DNA of 64,000 nucleotides from Bradyrhizobium paxllaeri (GCF_001693515.2 NZ_CP042968.1:434001-498000), one strand, 5' to 3'; counted from the first letter of the stretch, positions 1-8,503 are shown. Numbers and translations: made by a program. Notes: a model not told the origin generated them from the letters alone.

Positions 1-265
1 TCTGAAAGCCGTGAAGGCCGCGAACACCACGGATGCGGCCGCCGTCATGAAGCTGATGAAGGAAACGCCGGTGAACGACATGTTCGCCAGGAACGGCAAG
101 ATCCGCGACGACGGCCGCATGGTGCACGACATGTATCTGTTCGAGGTCAAGAAGCCGTCGGAGTCGAAAGGACGCTGGGACTATTACAAGCTGCTGGCGA
201 CGGTCCCCGGCAGCGAGGCGTTCCAGCCGCTGGAATCCTCACGCTGCCCGCTGGTGAAGAAATAG
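1..265 (+). CDS. Branched-chain amino-acid-type ABC transporter substrate-binding protein, C-terminal end
   Basis: Only the last ~88 residues are present; the reading frame is open from the window edge, so the start lies upstream. The tail (DMYLFEVKKPSES, then WDYYKLLATVPG and a final SRCPLVKK) is typical of periplasmic Leu/Ile/Val-family binding proteins of Bradyrhizobium, which capture amino acids or aromatic/organic acids for a LivFGHM-type importer. No other transporter gene is visible here. The gene ends just before a palindromic repeat. Substrate cannot be told from this fragment. Confidence 0.75.
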   Translation, partial: LKAVKAANTTDAAAVMKLMKETPVNDMFARNGKIRDDGRMVHDMYLFEVKKPSESKGRWDYYKLLATVPGSEAFQPLESSRCPLVKK

Positions 266-274
266 ACCCATCTT

Positions 275-360
275 CGTAGGGTGGGCAAAGCGCAGCGTGC
301 CCACCATTCCAGCGGCAAAGTTGGTGGGCACGGCGCTAGCGCACCTTTGCCCACCCTACG
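275..360. repeat. Palindromic intergenic repeat, family A (GTGGGCAAAG type)
   Basis: Inverted repeat whose arms read CGTAGGGTGGGCAAAGCG and, inverted, CTTTGCCCACCCTACG, with inner arms GCGTGCCCACCA / TGGTGGGCACG. Four other copies occur in the window (1965, 6264, 33046 and one split by an insertion sequence at 46135/47720). It can fold into a long hairpin and lies between two same-strand genes. Confidence 0.9.
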
Positions 361-394
361 AATTCAATCACAACCAACAACGAAAGCACGACAC

Positions 395-1189
395 ATGAGC
401 GCAAACGAAATGGTCCTCCAGAATCTCGAGCAGGGCTTGCTCACCATCACCATGAACCGCCCCGACCGGCGCAACGCGCTCAATCCGGACATGACGCGCG
501 GGCTGGTGGAGGCGGCGCGCCGCGCGCAGGAGGATCACGAGGTGCGGGCGGTGCTGATCAAGGGCGCGGGCGGCACGTTCTGCGTCGGCGGCGACGTCAA
601 GTCGATGGCGGAGGGCAGGGCGCCGCTTCCCTTCGAGGCCAAGATGGCGAACTTGCGCCGCGGCATGGAAGTCTCGCGCATCCTGCACCAGATGCCGAAG
701 CCCGTGGTGGCGCAGCTCGACGGCGCGGCCGCCGGCGCCGGCCTTTCGATCGCGCTGTCCTGCGACCTGCGCGTTGCCAGCGCCTCCTGCAAGATCACCA
801 CCGCCTTCGCCAAGGTGGGCTTCTCCGGCGATTACGGCGGCACTTATTTTCTCACCCAGTTGCTCGGCAGCGCGAAGGCGCGCGAGCTCTATCTGCTGTC
901 GCCGGTCCTGAGTGCGACCGAGGCCTATAACCTCGGCATGGTGACAAAGGTCGTGCCGGACGCCGACATTGACGCGGAGGCGCGCGACCTTGCGATGTCG
1001 CTGGCGACAGGGCCCTCGATCGCGCTCGGCTTTATCAAGCGCAATATCAATAATGCCGAGACGATGTCGCTGGAGGCTTGCTTCGATGGCGAGGCGATCC
1101 ATCACACGCGCGCCGGCGACACCGCCGACCACAAGGAAGCGGCAAAGGCTTTCGTCGAGAAGCGCAAGCCCGCATTTCAGGGACAGTGA
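395..1189 (+). CDS. Enoyl-CoA hydratase/isomerase family protein
   Basis: 264-residue crotonase-fold protein acting on acyl-CoA thioesters. The start MSANEMVLQN was chosen because upstream codons lie inside the palindromic repeat. NRPDRRNALNPDM near residue 20 and GGTFCVGGDVKSM near residue 63 match the CoA-binding/oxyanion segments. At the usual catalytic glutamate positions it has GAGLSIALSCD and AFAKVGFSGDYGG; the aspartate in the second segment resembles isomerase-type crotonases more than classical hydratases. The VOC gene follows after one base, so the two are probably cotranscribed. Exact substrate unknown. Confidence 0.85.
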   Translation: MSANEMVLQNLEQGLLTITMNRPDRRNALNPDMTRGLVEAARRAQEDHEVRAVLIKGAGGTFCVGGDVKSMAEGRAPLPFEAKMANLRRGMEVSRILHQMPKPVVAQLDGAAAGAGLSIALSCDLRVASASCKITTAFAKVGFSGDYGGTYFLTQLLGSAKARELYLLSPVLSATEAYNLGMVTKVVPDADIDAEARDLAMSLATGPSIALGFIKRNINNAETMSLEACFDGEAIHHTRAGDTADHKEAAKAFVEKRKPAFQGQ

Positions 1190-1190
1190 G

Positions 1191-1955
1191 ATGGCCGAAT
1201 ATCTCAGGCTGCGGCAGATCTGCCTGGTGGCGCCGCATCTCGAGCCGGTGATCTCGGACATTGCCGCGATCATGGGTCTCAATGTCTGCTATCGCGACGG
1301 CAACGTCGCCAAGTACGGCCTGGAGAACGCGCTGCTGCCGGTCGACACGATCCTGCTCGAAGTGGTGGCGCCGACCCAGCCCGGCACCGCGGCGGGACGC
1401 TTCCTCGACAAGACCGGCGGCCGCGGCGGCTACATGGCGATCTTCTGCTGCGACGATCCCGACGCGCGCGGCAGGCACGCCAATGCGATCGGCGTGCGCA
1501 CGGCGAACGTGATCACGCATGCGCCCTATCACGGCGTGCAACTGCACCCGCGCGACTGCCGCGCCGCGTTCATCGAGTTCAATCACACTGACGGCAGCGA
1601 CGATGTACTCGGGCCCTATCCGCCGGCCGGGCCGGACTGGCAGAAGGCGATCCGCAAGGACGTGACGCTGGCGCTAACGGAAGTTCAGATGCAGAGCCCG
1701 GACCCGCAGGGCTTGGCGGAGCATTGGGGGAAGATTCTGGAAGTGCCTGTCAGCAAGAGTGCGGGCGGCGAGCCGGAATTGAAGTTGCCCAATGCGCGCT
1801 TGCGCGTTGTGAAAGGTGGAAGCGATCTGATGAGCGGGTTGACGTTTCGCGTGGCCGATGTTGCCAAGGTGCGCGATGCAGCGAAAGCGAAAGGATGCAA
1901 GTTGTCGGGCGATACGTTCGATCTGTGTGGCGTGACGTTCAGCCTGGTGGCGTGA
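1191..1955 (+). CDS. VOC (glyoxalase-like) family protein
   Basis: 254 residues with two vicinal-oxygen-chelate halves. The N-terminal half starts LRLRQICLVAPHLEPVISDI and carries the MGLNVCYRDG turn. The second half (from about residue 165, LALTEVQMQSPDP) ends in DLCGVTFSLVA. The layout resembles the glyoxalase_3-like group, metal-dependent isomerases or epimerases of unknown substrate. It starts 1 bp after the stop of the crotonase gene, which suggests translational coupling and a shared CoA-thioester pathway. A methylmalonyl-CoA-epimerase-like role is possible but not shown. Confidence 0.75.
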   Translation: MAEYLRLRQICLVAPHLEPVISDIAAIMGLNVCYRDGNVAKYGLENALLPVDTILLEVVAPTQPGTAAGRFLDKTGGRGGYMAIFCCDDPDARGRHANAIGVRTANVITHAPYHGVQLHPRDCRAAFIEFNHTDGSDDVLGPYPPAGPDWQKAIRKDVTLALTEVQMQSPDPQGLAEHWGKILEVPVSKSAGGEPELKLPNARLRVVKGGSDLMSGLTFRVADVAKVRDAAKAKGCKLSGDTFDLCGVTFSLVA

Positions 1956-1964
1956 GCGAGAATT

Positions 1965-2058
1965 CGTAGGGTGGGCAAAGGCGCGCTTGCGCCGTGCCCA
2001 CCATATATCTCAAATCTTGAATCAGATGGTGGGCACGCTGCGCTTTGCCCACCCTACG
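1965..2058. repeat. Palindromic intergenic repeat, family A
   Basis: Arms CGTAGGGTGGGCAAAG and CTTTGCCCACCCTACG enclose inner arms GTGCCCACCAT / ATGGTGGGCAC. It lies between two converging genes and could serve as a bidirectional transcription end. Confidence 0.9.
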
Positions 2059-2078
2059 AAGTGACGTTCGGCGCGATC

Positions 2079-2879
2079 CTATCGCCCCTTGAAATTCGCC
2101 ACCCTACGCTCGGCGGTGGCTTTCACGCCTTCCTTGAAATCCTCGGTCGCGCGGAGTTTCGTTTGCTCGACGAGTTCGTGATTGGTCGCGGCGAGCACGC
2201 GGTCGGCGAGGCCGGCGCGCATGGTGGCGCGGGTTGAGATCAGGCCGAGCGGGGAGCATTCGGCGATTTCCTGGGCGAGCTTCATCGCCTCGGCCCGCAC
2301 CTGATCCTGCGGCACGCAGACATTGGCGAGGCCCATCCTTGTGGCTTCCTCGCCGGTGACGCGGCGGCTGGTGTAGAAGATCAGCTCCGCATTGTTCTTG
2401 CCGACCAGTTCGGGAAGCGTAGCCGTCAGGCCGAAGCCGGGATGGAAGCCGAGCTTGGTGAAGTTCGCCGCAAAGCGCGCCTCGGGGCAGGTGACGCGGA
2501 AGTCGGCGGAGACGGCTAGGCCCAGGCCACCGCCGATGGCAGCGCCATGGACGGCGGCGACGATCGGCTTCTTGTTGCGGAAGATGCGCACGGCCTGAAC
2601 GTAGAGATGGTTGATCGGCAAATTGGCCGCCGGGTCCGTCTTCGCGCTTTCTTCCTGCTCCTGCCGCTTCGGATCGGAGAAGTCGGCGCCGGCGCAGAAC
2701 GCCTTGCCTTGGGCCGCGAGCACCGAGGCGCGGATTTCGATGTCGTTGTCGAACTCCTCCAGCGCGTCCGCGATCTGGTTGATCAGCGAGACGTCGAAGA
2801 AGTTCAGCGGCGGCTTGCGGATTTCGATCAGGCCGACATGACCGTGCTTCTCGACGCCGATATCAGTGTATTTGCTCAT
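2079..2879 (-). CDS. Enoyl-CoA hydratase/isomerase family protein
   Basis: 266-residue crotonase-fold protein, likely cytoplasmic. It shows KAFCAGADFSDPKR near residue 62 (oxyanion hole) and HGAAIGGGLGLAVSADFRV near residue 112. Both glutamates used by classical hydratases are absent: G replaces E in GGGLGLAV, and the second site reads NFTKLGFHPGFG. So it may isomerise, hydrolyse or otherwise process its acyl-CoA rather than hydrate it. It is the last gene of a minus-strand run with two acyl-CoA dehydrogenases, separated from the first by 40 bp. Confidence 0.85.
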   Translation of the reverse strand: MSKYTDIGVEKHGHVGLIEIRKPPLNFFDVSLINQIADALEEFDNDIEIRASVLAAQGKAFCAGADFSDPKRQEQEESAKTDPAANLPINHLYVQAVRIFRNKKPIVAAVHGAAIGGGLGLAVSADFRVTCPEARFAANFTKLGFHPGFGLTATLPELVGKNNAELIFYTSRRVTGEEATRMGLANVCVPQDQVRAEAMKLAQEIAECSPLGLISTRATMRAGLADRVLAATNHELVEQTKLRATEDFKEGVKATAERRVANFKGR

Positions 2880-2919
2880 AACGCTTCCTCGTTGAATTAG
2901 CGCAGACCAGCCCGCGCGG

Positions 2920-4080
2920 CTAGCGCAGACCGAGCCCGCGGGCGATGATGCCGCGCAGCACCTCGGTGGTGCCGCCCTGGATCGTCAATTTCGGCGCGGT
3001 CTTGATGGCGAAGTCGAGCTGCTTTTCCAGCGTCTCGCGATTGGTGGCGGTCTCCTCGACAAAGGCTGATAGCTCGCGCACGCGATGCGGCAGTTGCTGC
3101 TCCCAGATGGTGCCGATGTCCTTCACGATGGATGCCTCGACCACCGGCTCCTTGCCCGCCTGCAGCATGCCCGCCACCGACACCGACATGCGCCGCATGG
3201 TGTGCACCTGCGCCACTAGGCGGCCGATGCCTTCGGCGCTGCGGGTATCGGGATTGTTGCCGACGGCGCGGACCAGTTCAGTCAGCACGTAATAGGTTTC
3301 GAGGAAGCGCTCGGGGCCGCTTCGTTCATAGGCGAGTTCGCTCGTCGCCTGTTTCCAGGCGCCGTCGATTTCGCCGAGCACGTGGTCGTCGGGAACGAAG
3401 TAGTCGGTGAACACGACTTCGTTGAATTCATACTGTCCGGTAATCTGGCCGATCGGGTTCACCTGGATGCCCGGCTGCTTCATCTTGACCAGGAATTGCG
3501 TCAGCCCGTGGCGGCGGTTTTCCTTGGTCGGCGGCGAGGTCCGGAAGATCGCGATCATGTAGTCGGCGATATGGGCCGAGGAAGTCCAGATCTTGGTGCC
3601 GTTGATCAGATAGCCGCCGTCGGTCTTTGTCGCGCGGGTTTTCGCCGCAAACAGGTCGGAGCCGGAATTCGGCTCGCTCATGCCGATCGCAAAGCAGATC
3701 TCGCCTTTGCAGATGCGCGGCAGGATCTCCATCTTGATGTGCTCGGGCGCGTATTTCAAAAGCACCGGGCCGCTCTGGCGGTCGGCGACGAAGAAACGTC
3801 GCGTCGGCGCGTTCGCCACGCGCATTTCCTCGGTCACGACATAGCGCTCGAGGAACGAGCGCTCGTGGCCGCCATATTTCTTCGGCCAAGTCATGCCGAG
3901 CCAGCCGCGCTCGCCGACCTTGCGGGAAAATTCCGGCACGTCGGTGTCTTCGCGGTTCGGCTTGTGCGGATCGAAAGTGCCGGCGGCGATTTCTTCGGCG
4001 AGGAAGGCGCGCACTTCCTTGCGCAATTGTTCGCATTTCGGCGGCAGGCGGATCGGATCGAAACGGAGGGCTGCGGTCAT
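2920..4080 (-). CDS. Acyl-CoA dehydrogenase
   Basis: 386 residues, full length for the family. It shows CFAIGMSEPNSGSDLFAAKT (FAD/substrate segment, near residue 130), KIWTSSAHIADYMI (near residue 163) and the C-terminal IQGGTTEVLRGIIARGLGLR that closes the FAD pocket. It oxidises an acyl-CoA to the 2-enoyl-CoA and passes electrons to ETF. It lies 34 bp downstream of a second, divergent acyl-CoA dehydrogenase. Such pairs often form alpha2beta2 enzymes for bulky or branched acyl-CoAs (sterol-type FadE pairs); that pairing is inferred from context. Confidence 0.9.
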   Translation of the reverse strand: MTAALRFDPIRLPPKCEQLRKEVRAFLAEEIAAGTFDPHKPNREDTDVPEFSRKVGERGWLGMTWPKKYGGHERSFLERYVVTEEMRVANAPTRRFFVADRQSGPVLLKYAPEHIKMEILPRICKGEICFAIGMSEPNSGSDLFAAKTRATKTDGGYLINGTKIWTSSAHIADYMIAIFRTSPPTKENRRHGLTQFLVKMKQPGIQVNPIGQITGQYEFNEVVFTDYFVPDDHVLGEIDGAWKQATSELAYERSGPERFLETYYVLTELVRAVGNNPDTRSAEGIGRLVAQVHTMRRMSVSVAGMLQAGKEPVVEASIVKDIGTIWEQQLPHRVRELSAFVEETATNRETLEKQLDFAIKTAPKLTIQGGTTEVLRGIIARGLGLR

Positions 4081-4114
4081 TGTTGATCTCTATGCAGGCA
4101 AATCGGTGTTGACG

Positions 4115-5209
4115 TCAGCGCGAGGCTACCAGCGGCCACAATTCATCGGCGCCTCTGATACAGACGAGCTTGCCGAGCTCGACCGCCCAGTAGCTCTCCG
4201 AGCCGAAATCGTCGCGCCAGGCCAGCGCGCGCAGCGAGTAGCGATGCAGGATGTGTTCGATGGTGAAGCCGATCGCGCCGTGCACCTGATGGGCAATCGC
4301 GCCGCCTTTCTCCGCCGCCTCCGAGCAGCGGATCTTTGCCGCCACCGCTTCGAGGAATACTTCGTCGTTGAAGGTTTCCGCGTTGGCGATGGCGTCCGCC
4401 GCCGAAGTCGCTGCCGCCAGCGCCGCCGCCGATTCGCCGGCGAGCCGCGCCAGATTGTGCTGCACCGCCTGGAATTTCGAGATCTTCTTCTCGAACGCGA
4501 CGCGCTCGTTGGAATAGCGCACGGAAATTTCCAGCATCGATTCCAGCGCGCCCGCGATCTGCAAGGCACGCGCGACGCCGCCCATCAGCATCAGCCGGGG
4601 CTGGTCGAAACCTTTTGGCGCTTCCTTGGTCGTGACCGGCTGCACCTTGTCGAGCGTCACAGTATCGGAGTTGTCGCCGCCGAGGCCGATGCCGGCTTCG
4701 ATCCGGCACTTGGTGGCATCGACCAGCGCGATGGAGAAACGGCCCTTGGCATCGCTTGCGAGCACGGCAAAATGCTTTGCGGCCTTGGCGAACGGCACGC
4801 CGCGCGCCCGGCCCGACAGGCTGCCATCGGCATTGACGGTAATCCGGTCTTTCGGGCTGGCGGGCACCACTGTCATCTCGCCGTCGGGCGACGCGATCTT
4901 GGCCTGCGCCAGAAGCCAGCCGGCCAGCATGGTCTCGGCGAGCGGGACCGCGACGGCAAAGCGCCCGGCGGCGCTGAGAACGCTAAAGCCTTCGGCGAGC
5001 GATGCGCCCGAACCGCCGCAATCTTCCGGCACCCAGGCCAGCGGCAGGCCGGCCTCCGTCAGCGCTTGCCACAGCGGGGCCTTCCACTCGCCCTTCTTGT
5101 CGTGATTGATGGTTTGGGCGTCGGCGAGATCGGCGAAGATTTTCTCCGCGGTCTCGGCAACGATGTTCTCACTCTCCGCCACAGCGTTCCCCGATGTTGA
5201 GATTGGCAT
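4115..5209 (-). CDS. Acyl-CoA dehydrogenase (divergent partner subunit)
   Basis: 364 residues. The N-terminal LPLAWVPEDCGGSGASLAEG (near residue 54) and the C-terminal helical domain (GAIGFTIEHILHRYSLRALA) mark an acyl-CoA dehydrogenase. The middle is degenerate, lacking the usual MSEPxxGSD segment, and the C-terminal GGTxE motif is missing. It may therefore be a non-catalytic or half-site subunit partnered with the dehydrogenase encoded just downstream. ATG at 5209 is the first start. It diverges from the SDR gene across about 250 bp that probably hold both promoters. Confidence 0.85.
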   Translation of the reverse strand: MPISTSGNAVAESENIVAETAEKIFADLADAQTINHDKKGEWKAPLWQALTEAGLPLAWVPEDCGGSGASLAEGFSVLSAAGRFAVAVPLAETMLAGWLLAQAKIASPDGEMTVVPASPKDRITVNADGSLSGRARGVPFAKAAKHFAVLASDAKGRFSIALVDATKCRIEAGIGLGGDNSDTVTLDKVQPVTTKEAPKGFDQPRLMLMGGVARALQIAGALESMLEISVRYSNERVAFEKKISKFQAVQHNLARLAGESAAALAAATSAADAIANAETFNDEVFLEAVAAKIRCSEAAEKGGAIAHQVHGAIGFTIEHILHRYSLRALAWRDDFGSESYWAVELGKLVCIRGADELWPLVASR

Positions 5210-5462
5210 GCCAGTCCCGACGTTTGTGCCGGGTTCGGCTGCGGTCTTTTCTTGCGCTTAATGATGGGCAAAAGCCATAGCCGTGACAAGCGCTGTCCGC
5301 AGGGCGGCATGAGGCGGTGGCATGATGATCGCGGGCGAAGAATAAATTCCGCGCAACGGACTTCTTCGGATTTGCACGCGGTTTGCCGCGCGATATGGTA
5401 GCCACTGAAGCCTCTCCACGGGCGGATCGAAACCCAGCCAAAAGCAACAAGAGGAAATGCGG

Positions 5463-6245
5463 ATGTCGAAGGATGGTTTGTGCGCGATTGTCACTGGTTC
5501 AGCTTCCGGCCTGGGAGCGGCGACCGCGGCCATTCTGGCAAAGGGCGGCGCGCGCATCGTCGTCAATTATTCCAACAGCAAGGCGGAAGCGGAAGCCACC
5601 GCCGATCTCTGCCGCAGCGCCGGCGCTGAAGTCGTCGTCGTGCAGGGCGACGTGTCGCGCGACGAGGACTGCAAGAAGATCGCGGCCGCGGCGGTGCCGT
5701 GGGGGCGGCTCGATGTGCTCGTCAACAATGCCGGCACCACCAAGCACGTGCCGCATCACGATCTCGACGGGCTGACGGCTCAGGACTTCCAGCGCATCTA
5801 TGCGGTGAACACGATCGGCCCATTCCAGATGATCCGCGCGGCGCGCGCGCAACTCGAGGCCGGCGCGAAGGCGTCGGGGCGGGCCTCCGCCGTGGTCAAC
5901 GTCTCGTCGGTCGCCGGCATTTCCGGCGGCGGCTCGTCGGTCGCCTACGCTGCGAGCAAGGGCGCGCTCAACACCATGACGCAATCGCTGGCGCGCGCAC
6001 TGGCGCCCTTGATCCGCGTCAACACGGTGTGCCCCGGCTATATCGATACGCCCTGGTTCACCAAGGGCCGCGGCGAGGCCGGCGCGAAAGCGGTGCGCGA
6101 CGCCGTGGTGGCGAAGGTGCCGCTGAAGGTGGCGTCGACCGCGGAAGATATCGCGCAGCTCGTGTGCTTCCTGGCGTCGCCGGCGTCGAGCAATATGACC
6201 GGCGAGTTCGTGCGCATGGACGCGGGCATGCATCTGGTGTTGTGA
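5463..6245 (+). CDS. SDR family NAD(P)-dependent oxidoreductase
   Basis: 260-residue short-chain dehydrogenase. TGSASGLGAAT near residue 12 is the TGxxxGxG cofactor site, VNNAGTT follows strand 4, NVSSVAG gives the catalytic serine, and YAASKG gives the Tyr-x3-Lys pair. C-terminal VCPGYIDTPWF is typical. The second ATG (5463) was preferred over 5457 because GAGGA at 5451-5455 then sits 7 nt away. It is divergent from the acyl-CoA dehydrogenase pair and may supply the 3-hydroxyacyl-CoA dehydrogenase step of that pathway, as inferred from context. Confidence 0.85.
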   Translation: MSKDGLCAIVTGSASGLGAATAAILAKGGARIVVNYSNSKAEAEATADLCRSAGAEVVVVQGDVSRDEDCKKIAAAAVPWGRLDVLVNNAGTTKHVPHHDLDGLTAQDFQRIYAVNTIGPFQMIRAARAQLEAGAKASGRASAVVNVSSVAGISGGGSSVAYAASKGALNTMTQSLARALAPLIRVNTVCPGYIDTPWFTKGRGEAGAKAVRDAVVAKVPLKVASTAEDIAQLVCFLASPASSNMTGEFVRMDAGMHLVL

Positions 6246-6263
6246 GGGCTACGATCGTAGATG

Positions 6264-6386
6264 CGTAGGGTGGGCAAAGCGACTTGTCCGCCGTAGCTCG
6301 AAGAGCGAAGGCGGAAGCGTGCCCACCATTGTCGATTGAGCAAGTGATGGTGGGCACGGCGCATGCGCGCCTTTGCCCACCCTACG
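6264..6386. repeat. Palindromic intergenic repeat, family A, with a nested second repeat
   Basis: Standard family A arms (CGTAGGGTGGGCAAAGC at the left, GCCTTTGCCCACCCTACG at the right), but the left arm is interrupted at about 6281-6315 by a ~35-bp segment beginning GACTTGTCCGCCGTAGCTCG. Removing it restores a copy like the others, so one mobile repeat seems to have landed in another. It lies between converging genes. Confidence 0.85.
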
Positions 6387-6390
6387 GATC

Positions 6391-6669
6391 TCATCGATTC
6401 CCCGGATCCGGGATCACGCGTCTCGCCACCAGCCGGTTCCAGATGAACAGCACCACCAGCGCGCCGATGGTGGCGGTGATGAAGCCGGCGCCCTGGTCGG
6501 GGCTGTAATGGCCGATCGCCTGGCCGATCCAGGTCGCCAGAAACGCGCCGGCGATGCCGAGCACCGTGGTCAGGATGAACCCGCTCGGGTTGTTCGGACC
6601 GGGTGAAAGAATCCGCGCGATGATGCCGGCGATGAAGCCGACCAGGATGATCCAGAGAATGCCGCTCAT
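6391..6669 (-). CDS. GlsB/YeaQ/YmgE family stress-response membrane protein
   Basis: 92 residues. It begins MSGILWIILVGFIAGIIAR with a glycine-rich membrane segment, then a hydrophobic loop GFILTTVLGIAGAFLATWIG and a third segment GFITATIGALVVLFIWNRL. This is the transglycosylase-associated (GlsB/YeaQ) family, small inner-membrane proteins induced by stress with no known enzymatic activity. The start at 6669 was preferred because the longer version adds a non-conserved leader and AGGGG lies just upstream. Confidence 0.88.
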   Translation of the reverse strand: MSGILWIILVGFIAGIIARILSPGPNNPSGFILTTVLGIAGAFLATWIGQAIGHYSPDQGAGFITATIGALVVLFIWNRLVARRVIPDPGNR

Positions 6670-6739
6670 GGTTGTCCCCTTCCAATATATCAATGGGTGA
6701 AGTGGCACGGCGCGGACCGCGCGCCGCGCCAGCGCGGCG

Positions 6740-7333
6740 TCAGATTCGGTCTGACAATTCGTTCTCGCTCGGCAGCCGCCCGTCCGGCGTCAAATGATTG
6801 ACGACATCGGGCAAGAACTGGCTGAGGCCCTGCAGCAAATCGTTGCGCGAGAGGCCGCTTTGGGAGGCGAGGGACTCGATCTGGTCGGCGCCGAGCGCAT
6901 TGGCGAGATCGCCGGGCTCGACCTGCTTGTTGGGGCCGTTGCTGACCCAGGAGTCGGCCTGATCGCCAAGGCCGTTCTGTTGCAACTGCTTCATGAGGTC
7001 GCCGAGGCCGCCGCTCAGGATGGTGCCGGCGGCGCCGCCCGCGAGCAGGCCGCCCAATCCGCCCTTGAGCAGGTCGCTCATGCCGCCCGCGCCGCCGCCG
7101 GGCATGCCGGCGGTCACATTGCCGGGGGCAGGGGCAGGGGCGGGAGCGGGTGTCGGTCGCGGCGCGCTGCCCGCCTGATTGCCGGTGAAATGCTTGATGC
7201 CTTTCCAGGCCAATAGCGCCAGGATCGCCATTGTCATCGGTGACATGCCGCCGCCGCTATCGGATTCTGCGCTGGGGCGGCTCGGGCCGCGCGGGCCGTT
7301 CTGCATGCCGTTGAGTACGTCGAGTAAACCCAT
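6740..7333 (-). CDS. YidB family (DUF937) protein
   Basis: 197 residues starting MGLLDVLNGMQNG. After a short polar head there is one hydrophobic segment (MTMAILALLAWKGI), an Ala/Pro linker (APAPAPAPG) and a Gly-rich block MSDLLKGGLGGLLAGG. The C-terminal domain is the conserved YidB part (QADSWVSNGPNKQVEPGDL, IESLASQSGLSRNDLLQGL). Function is unknown in the family. The same frame stays open upstream to 8305, but that part is the shadow of the ketopantoate-reductase-like gene. Confidence 0.87.
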   Translation of the reverse strand: MGLLDVLNGMQNGPRGPSRPSAESDSGGGMSPMTMAILALLAWKGIKHFTGNQAGSAPRPTPAPAPAPAPGNVTAGMPGGGAGGMSDLLKGGLGGLLAGGAAGTILSGGLGDLMKQLQQNGLGDQADSWVSNGPNKQVEPGDLANALGADQIESLASQSGLSRNDLLQGLSQFLPDVVNHLTPDGRLPSENELSDRI

Positions 7334-7468
7334 GGTCGTCTCCTCCGCGTAGCCCCGTGCGAAACATAAAGTCGGCCCATGACGGTTACAAGTCGCGGCC
7401 GGAGGCGCCCGATAGGCACTGGCTGACGGTTCTGCTATCGAGGCTTGTTGCAACGCGATGGGTGCCAA

Positions 7469-8503
7469 ATGGTTTCGGGCCAGACGATCGGTGTCGCGGG
7501 GGCGGGCAGCATCGGCTGCTTCGTCGGCGGCATGCTGGCGGCCGGCGGCCGCCGCGTCGCGCTGCTGGCGCGTCCACGGGTGATCGCTGAAATCGAATCT
7601 GGCGGCCTGCGGCCGACCAGCTTTGAGGGCTTTGACCAGACCATCACGCGCGATCGGTTCGCATTGTCGGAAAATCCTGGCGTGTTTGAGAACGCCGGCG
7701 TCGTGCTGGTCACGGTCAAGAGCGCGGATACCACTGCCATGGCCGACGTGATCGCAAGGCACGCACCACCAGATGTGGTCGTCGTCAGCCTGCAGAACGG
7801 CGTCGGCAACGCCGCCGTGCTGCGTAATCGCCTGCCGGGCCGGCGCGTGCTCGGCGGCATGGTGCCGTTCAATGTGATCGCGCTCGGCAACGGGCGGTTT
7901 CATCGCGCCACCTCGGGCGACATCGTCATCCAGCAGGACGAGGCGCGCACGGCGGAGACGCTGTCGGTGCCGGGATTGAAGGTGCGGCCGACCGGTAACA
8001 TCGAGGGCGTGCAGTGGGGCAAGCTGCTGCTCAATCTCAACAACGCGCTCAACGCGCTGGCCGACCTGCCGCTGCGGCGGCAATTGGCGCAACGAGAATG
8101 GCGGCGACTGTTCGCCGACCAGGTCGTCGAGGGGCTGGCGGCAATCAGGGCCGAAGGCATCAAGCCGGTCTCGCCGACGCCGATCCCGTTCGGCTGGATG
8201 CCGTCGCTGCTGCGTCTGCCGGACCCCATCTTCGAAGCGTTGCTGGGGCGCACGATGAAGATCGATCCAGAGGCGCGGTCGTCGATGTGGGAGGATTTGC
8301 AGCACCGCCGCCGCACCGAGGTCGATTACCTGCAGGGCGTCATCACCGACATTGCCGAGCGTCGCGGGCTGGATGCGCCGCTGTCACGCCGCATCGTCGA
8401 ATTGATCCGGCAGGCCGAGCGCGACGCCAAGGGCTCGCCCGGCCTGACGCCGGAGCAGGTTCGCGAGGTTCGTATCGCAAAGCCGATGGGAGAAGCGACA
8501 TGA
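7469..8503 (+). CDS. 2-dehydropantoate 2-reductase family protein
   Basis: 344 residues. The N-terminal Rossmann motif GVAGAGSIGCFVGG binds NADP. VKSADTTAMADVI and LQNGVGNA are family signatures. Near residue 180, VQWGKLLLNLNNALNAL carries the catalytic Lys and Asn of ketopantoate reductases. The family reduces ketopantoate in pantothenate synthesis, but many paralogues act on other 2-keto acids, and no pan genes are nearby. ATG 7469 is preferred over an upstream TTG. Its stop overlaps the start of the next small gene (ATGA). Confidence 0.85.
   Translation: MVSGQTIGVAGAGSIGCFVGGMLAAGGRRVALLARPRVIAEIESGGLRPTSFEGFDQTITRDRFALSENPGVFENAGVVLVTVKSADTTAMADVIARHAPPDVVVVSLQNGVGNAAVLRNRLPGRRVLGGMVPFNVIALGNGRFHRATSGDIVIQQDEARTAETLSVPGLKVRPTGNIEGVQWGKLLLNLNNALNALADLPLRRQLAQREWRRLFADQVVEGLAAIRAEGIKPVSPTPIPFGWMPSLLRLPDPIFEALLGRTMKIDPEARSSMWEDLQHRRRTEVDYLQGVITDIAERRGLDAPLSRRIVELIRQAERDAKGSPGLTPEQVREVRIAKPMGEAT

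Noticed and set aside
275..360. Possible CRISPR array or riboswitch in the repeated intergenic elements
   Set aside because: The repeats are dispersed palindromes rather than regularly spaced direct repeats with unique spacers, and no cas genes are present. They recur before and after unrelated genes, so a ligand-binding riboswitch is unlikely.
3893..5200. 435-codon plus-strand frame opposite the second acyl-CoA dehydrogenase
   Set aside because: Compositionally a mirror of the minus-strand gene, with no motif or ribosome-binding site.
7334..8305. N-terminal extension of the YidB reading frame (521 codons in total)
   Set aside because: The extension is antisense to the ketopantoate-reductase-like gene. 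The YidB domain starts at MGLLDVLNG (7333) with its own ribosome-binding site.
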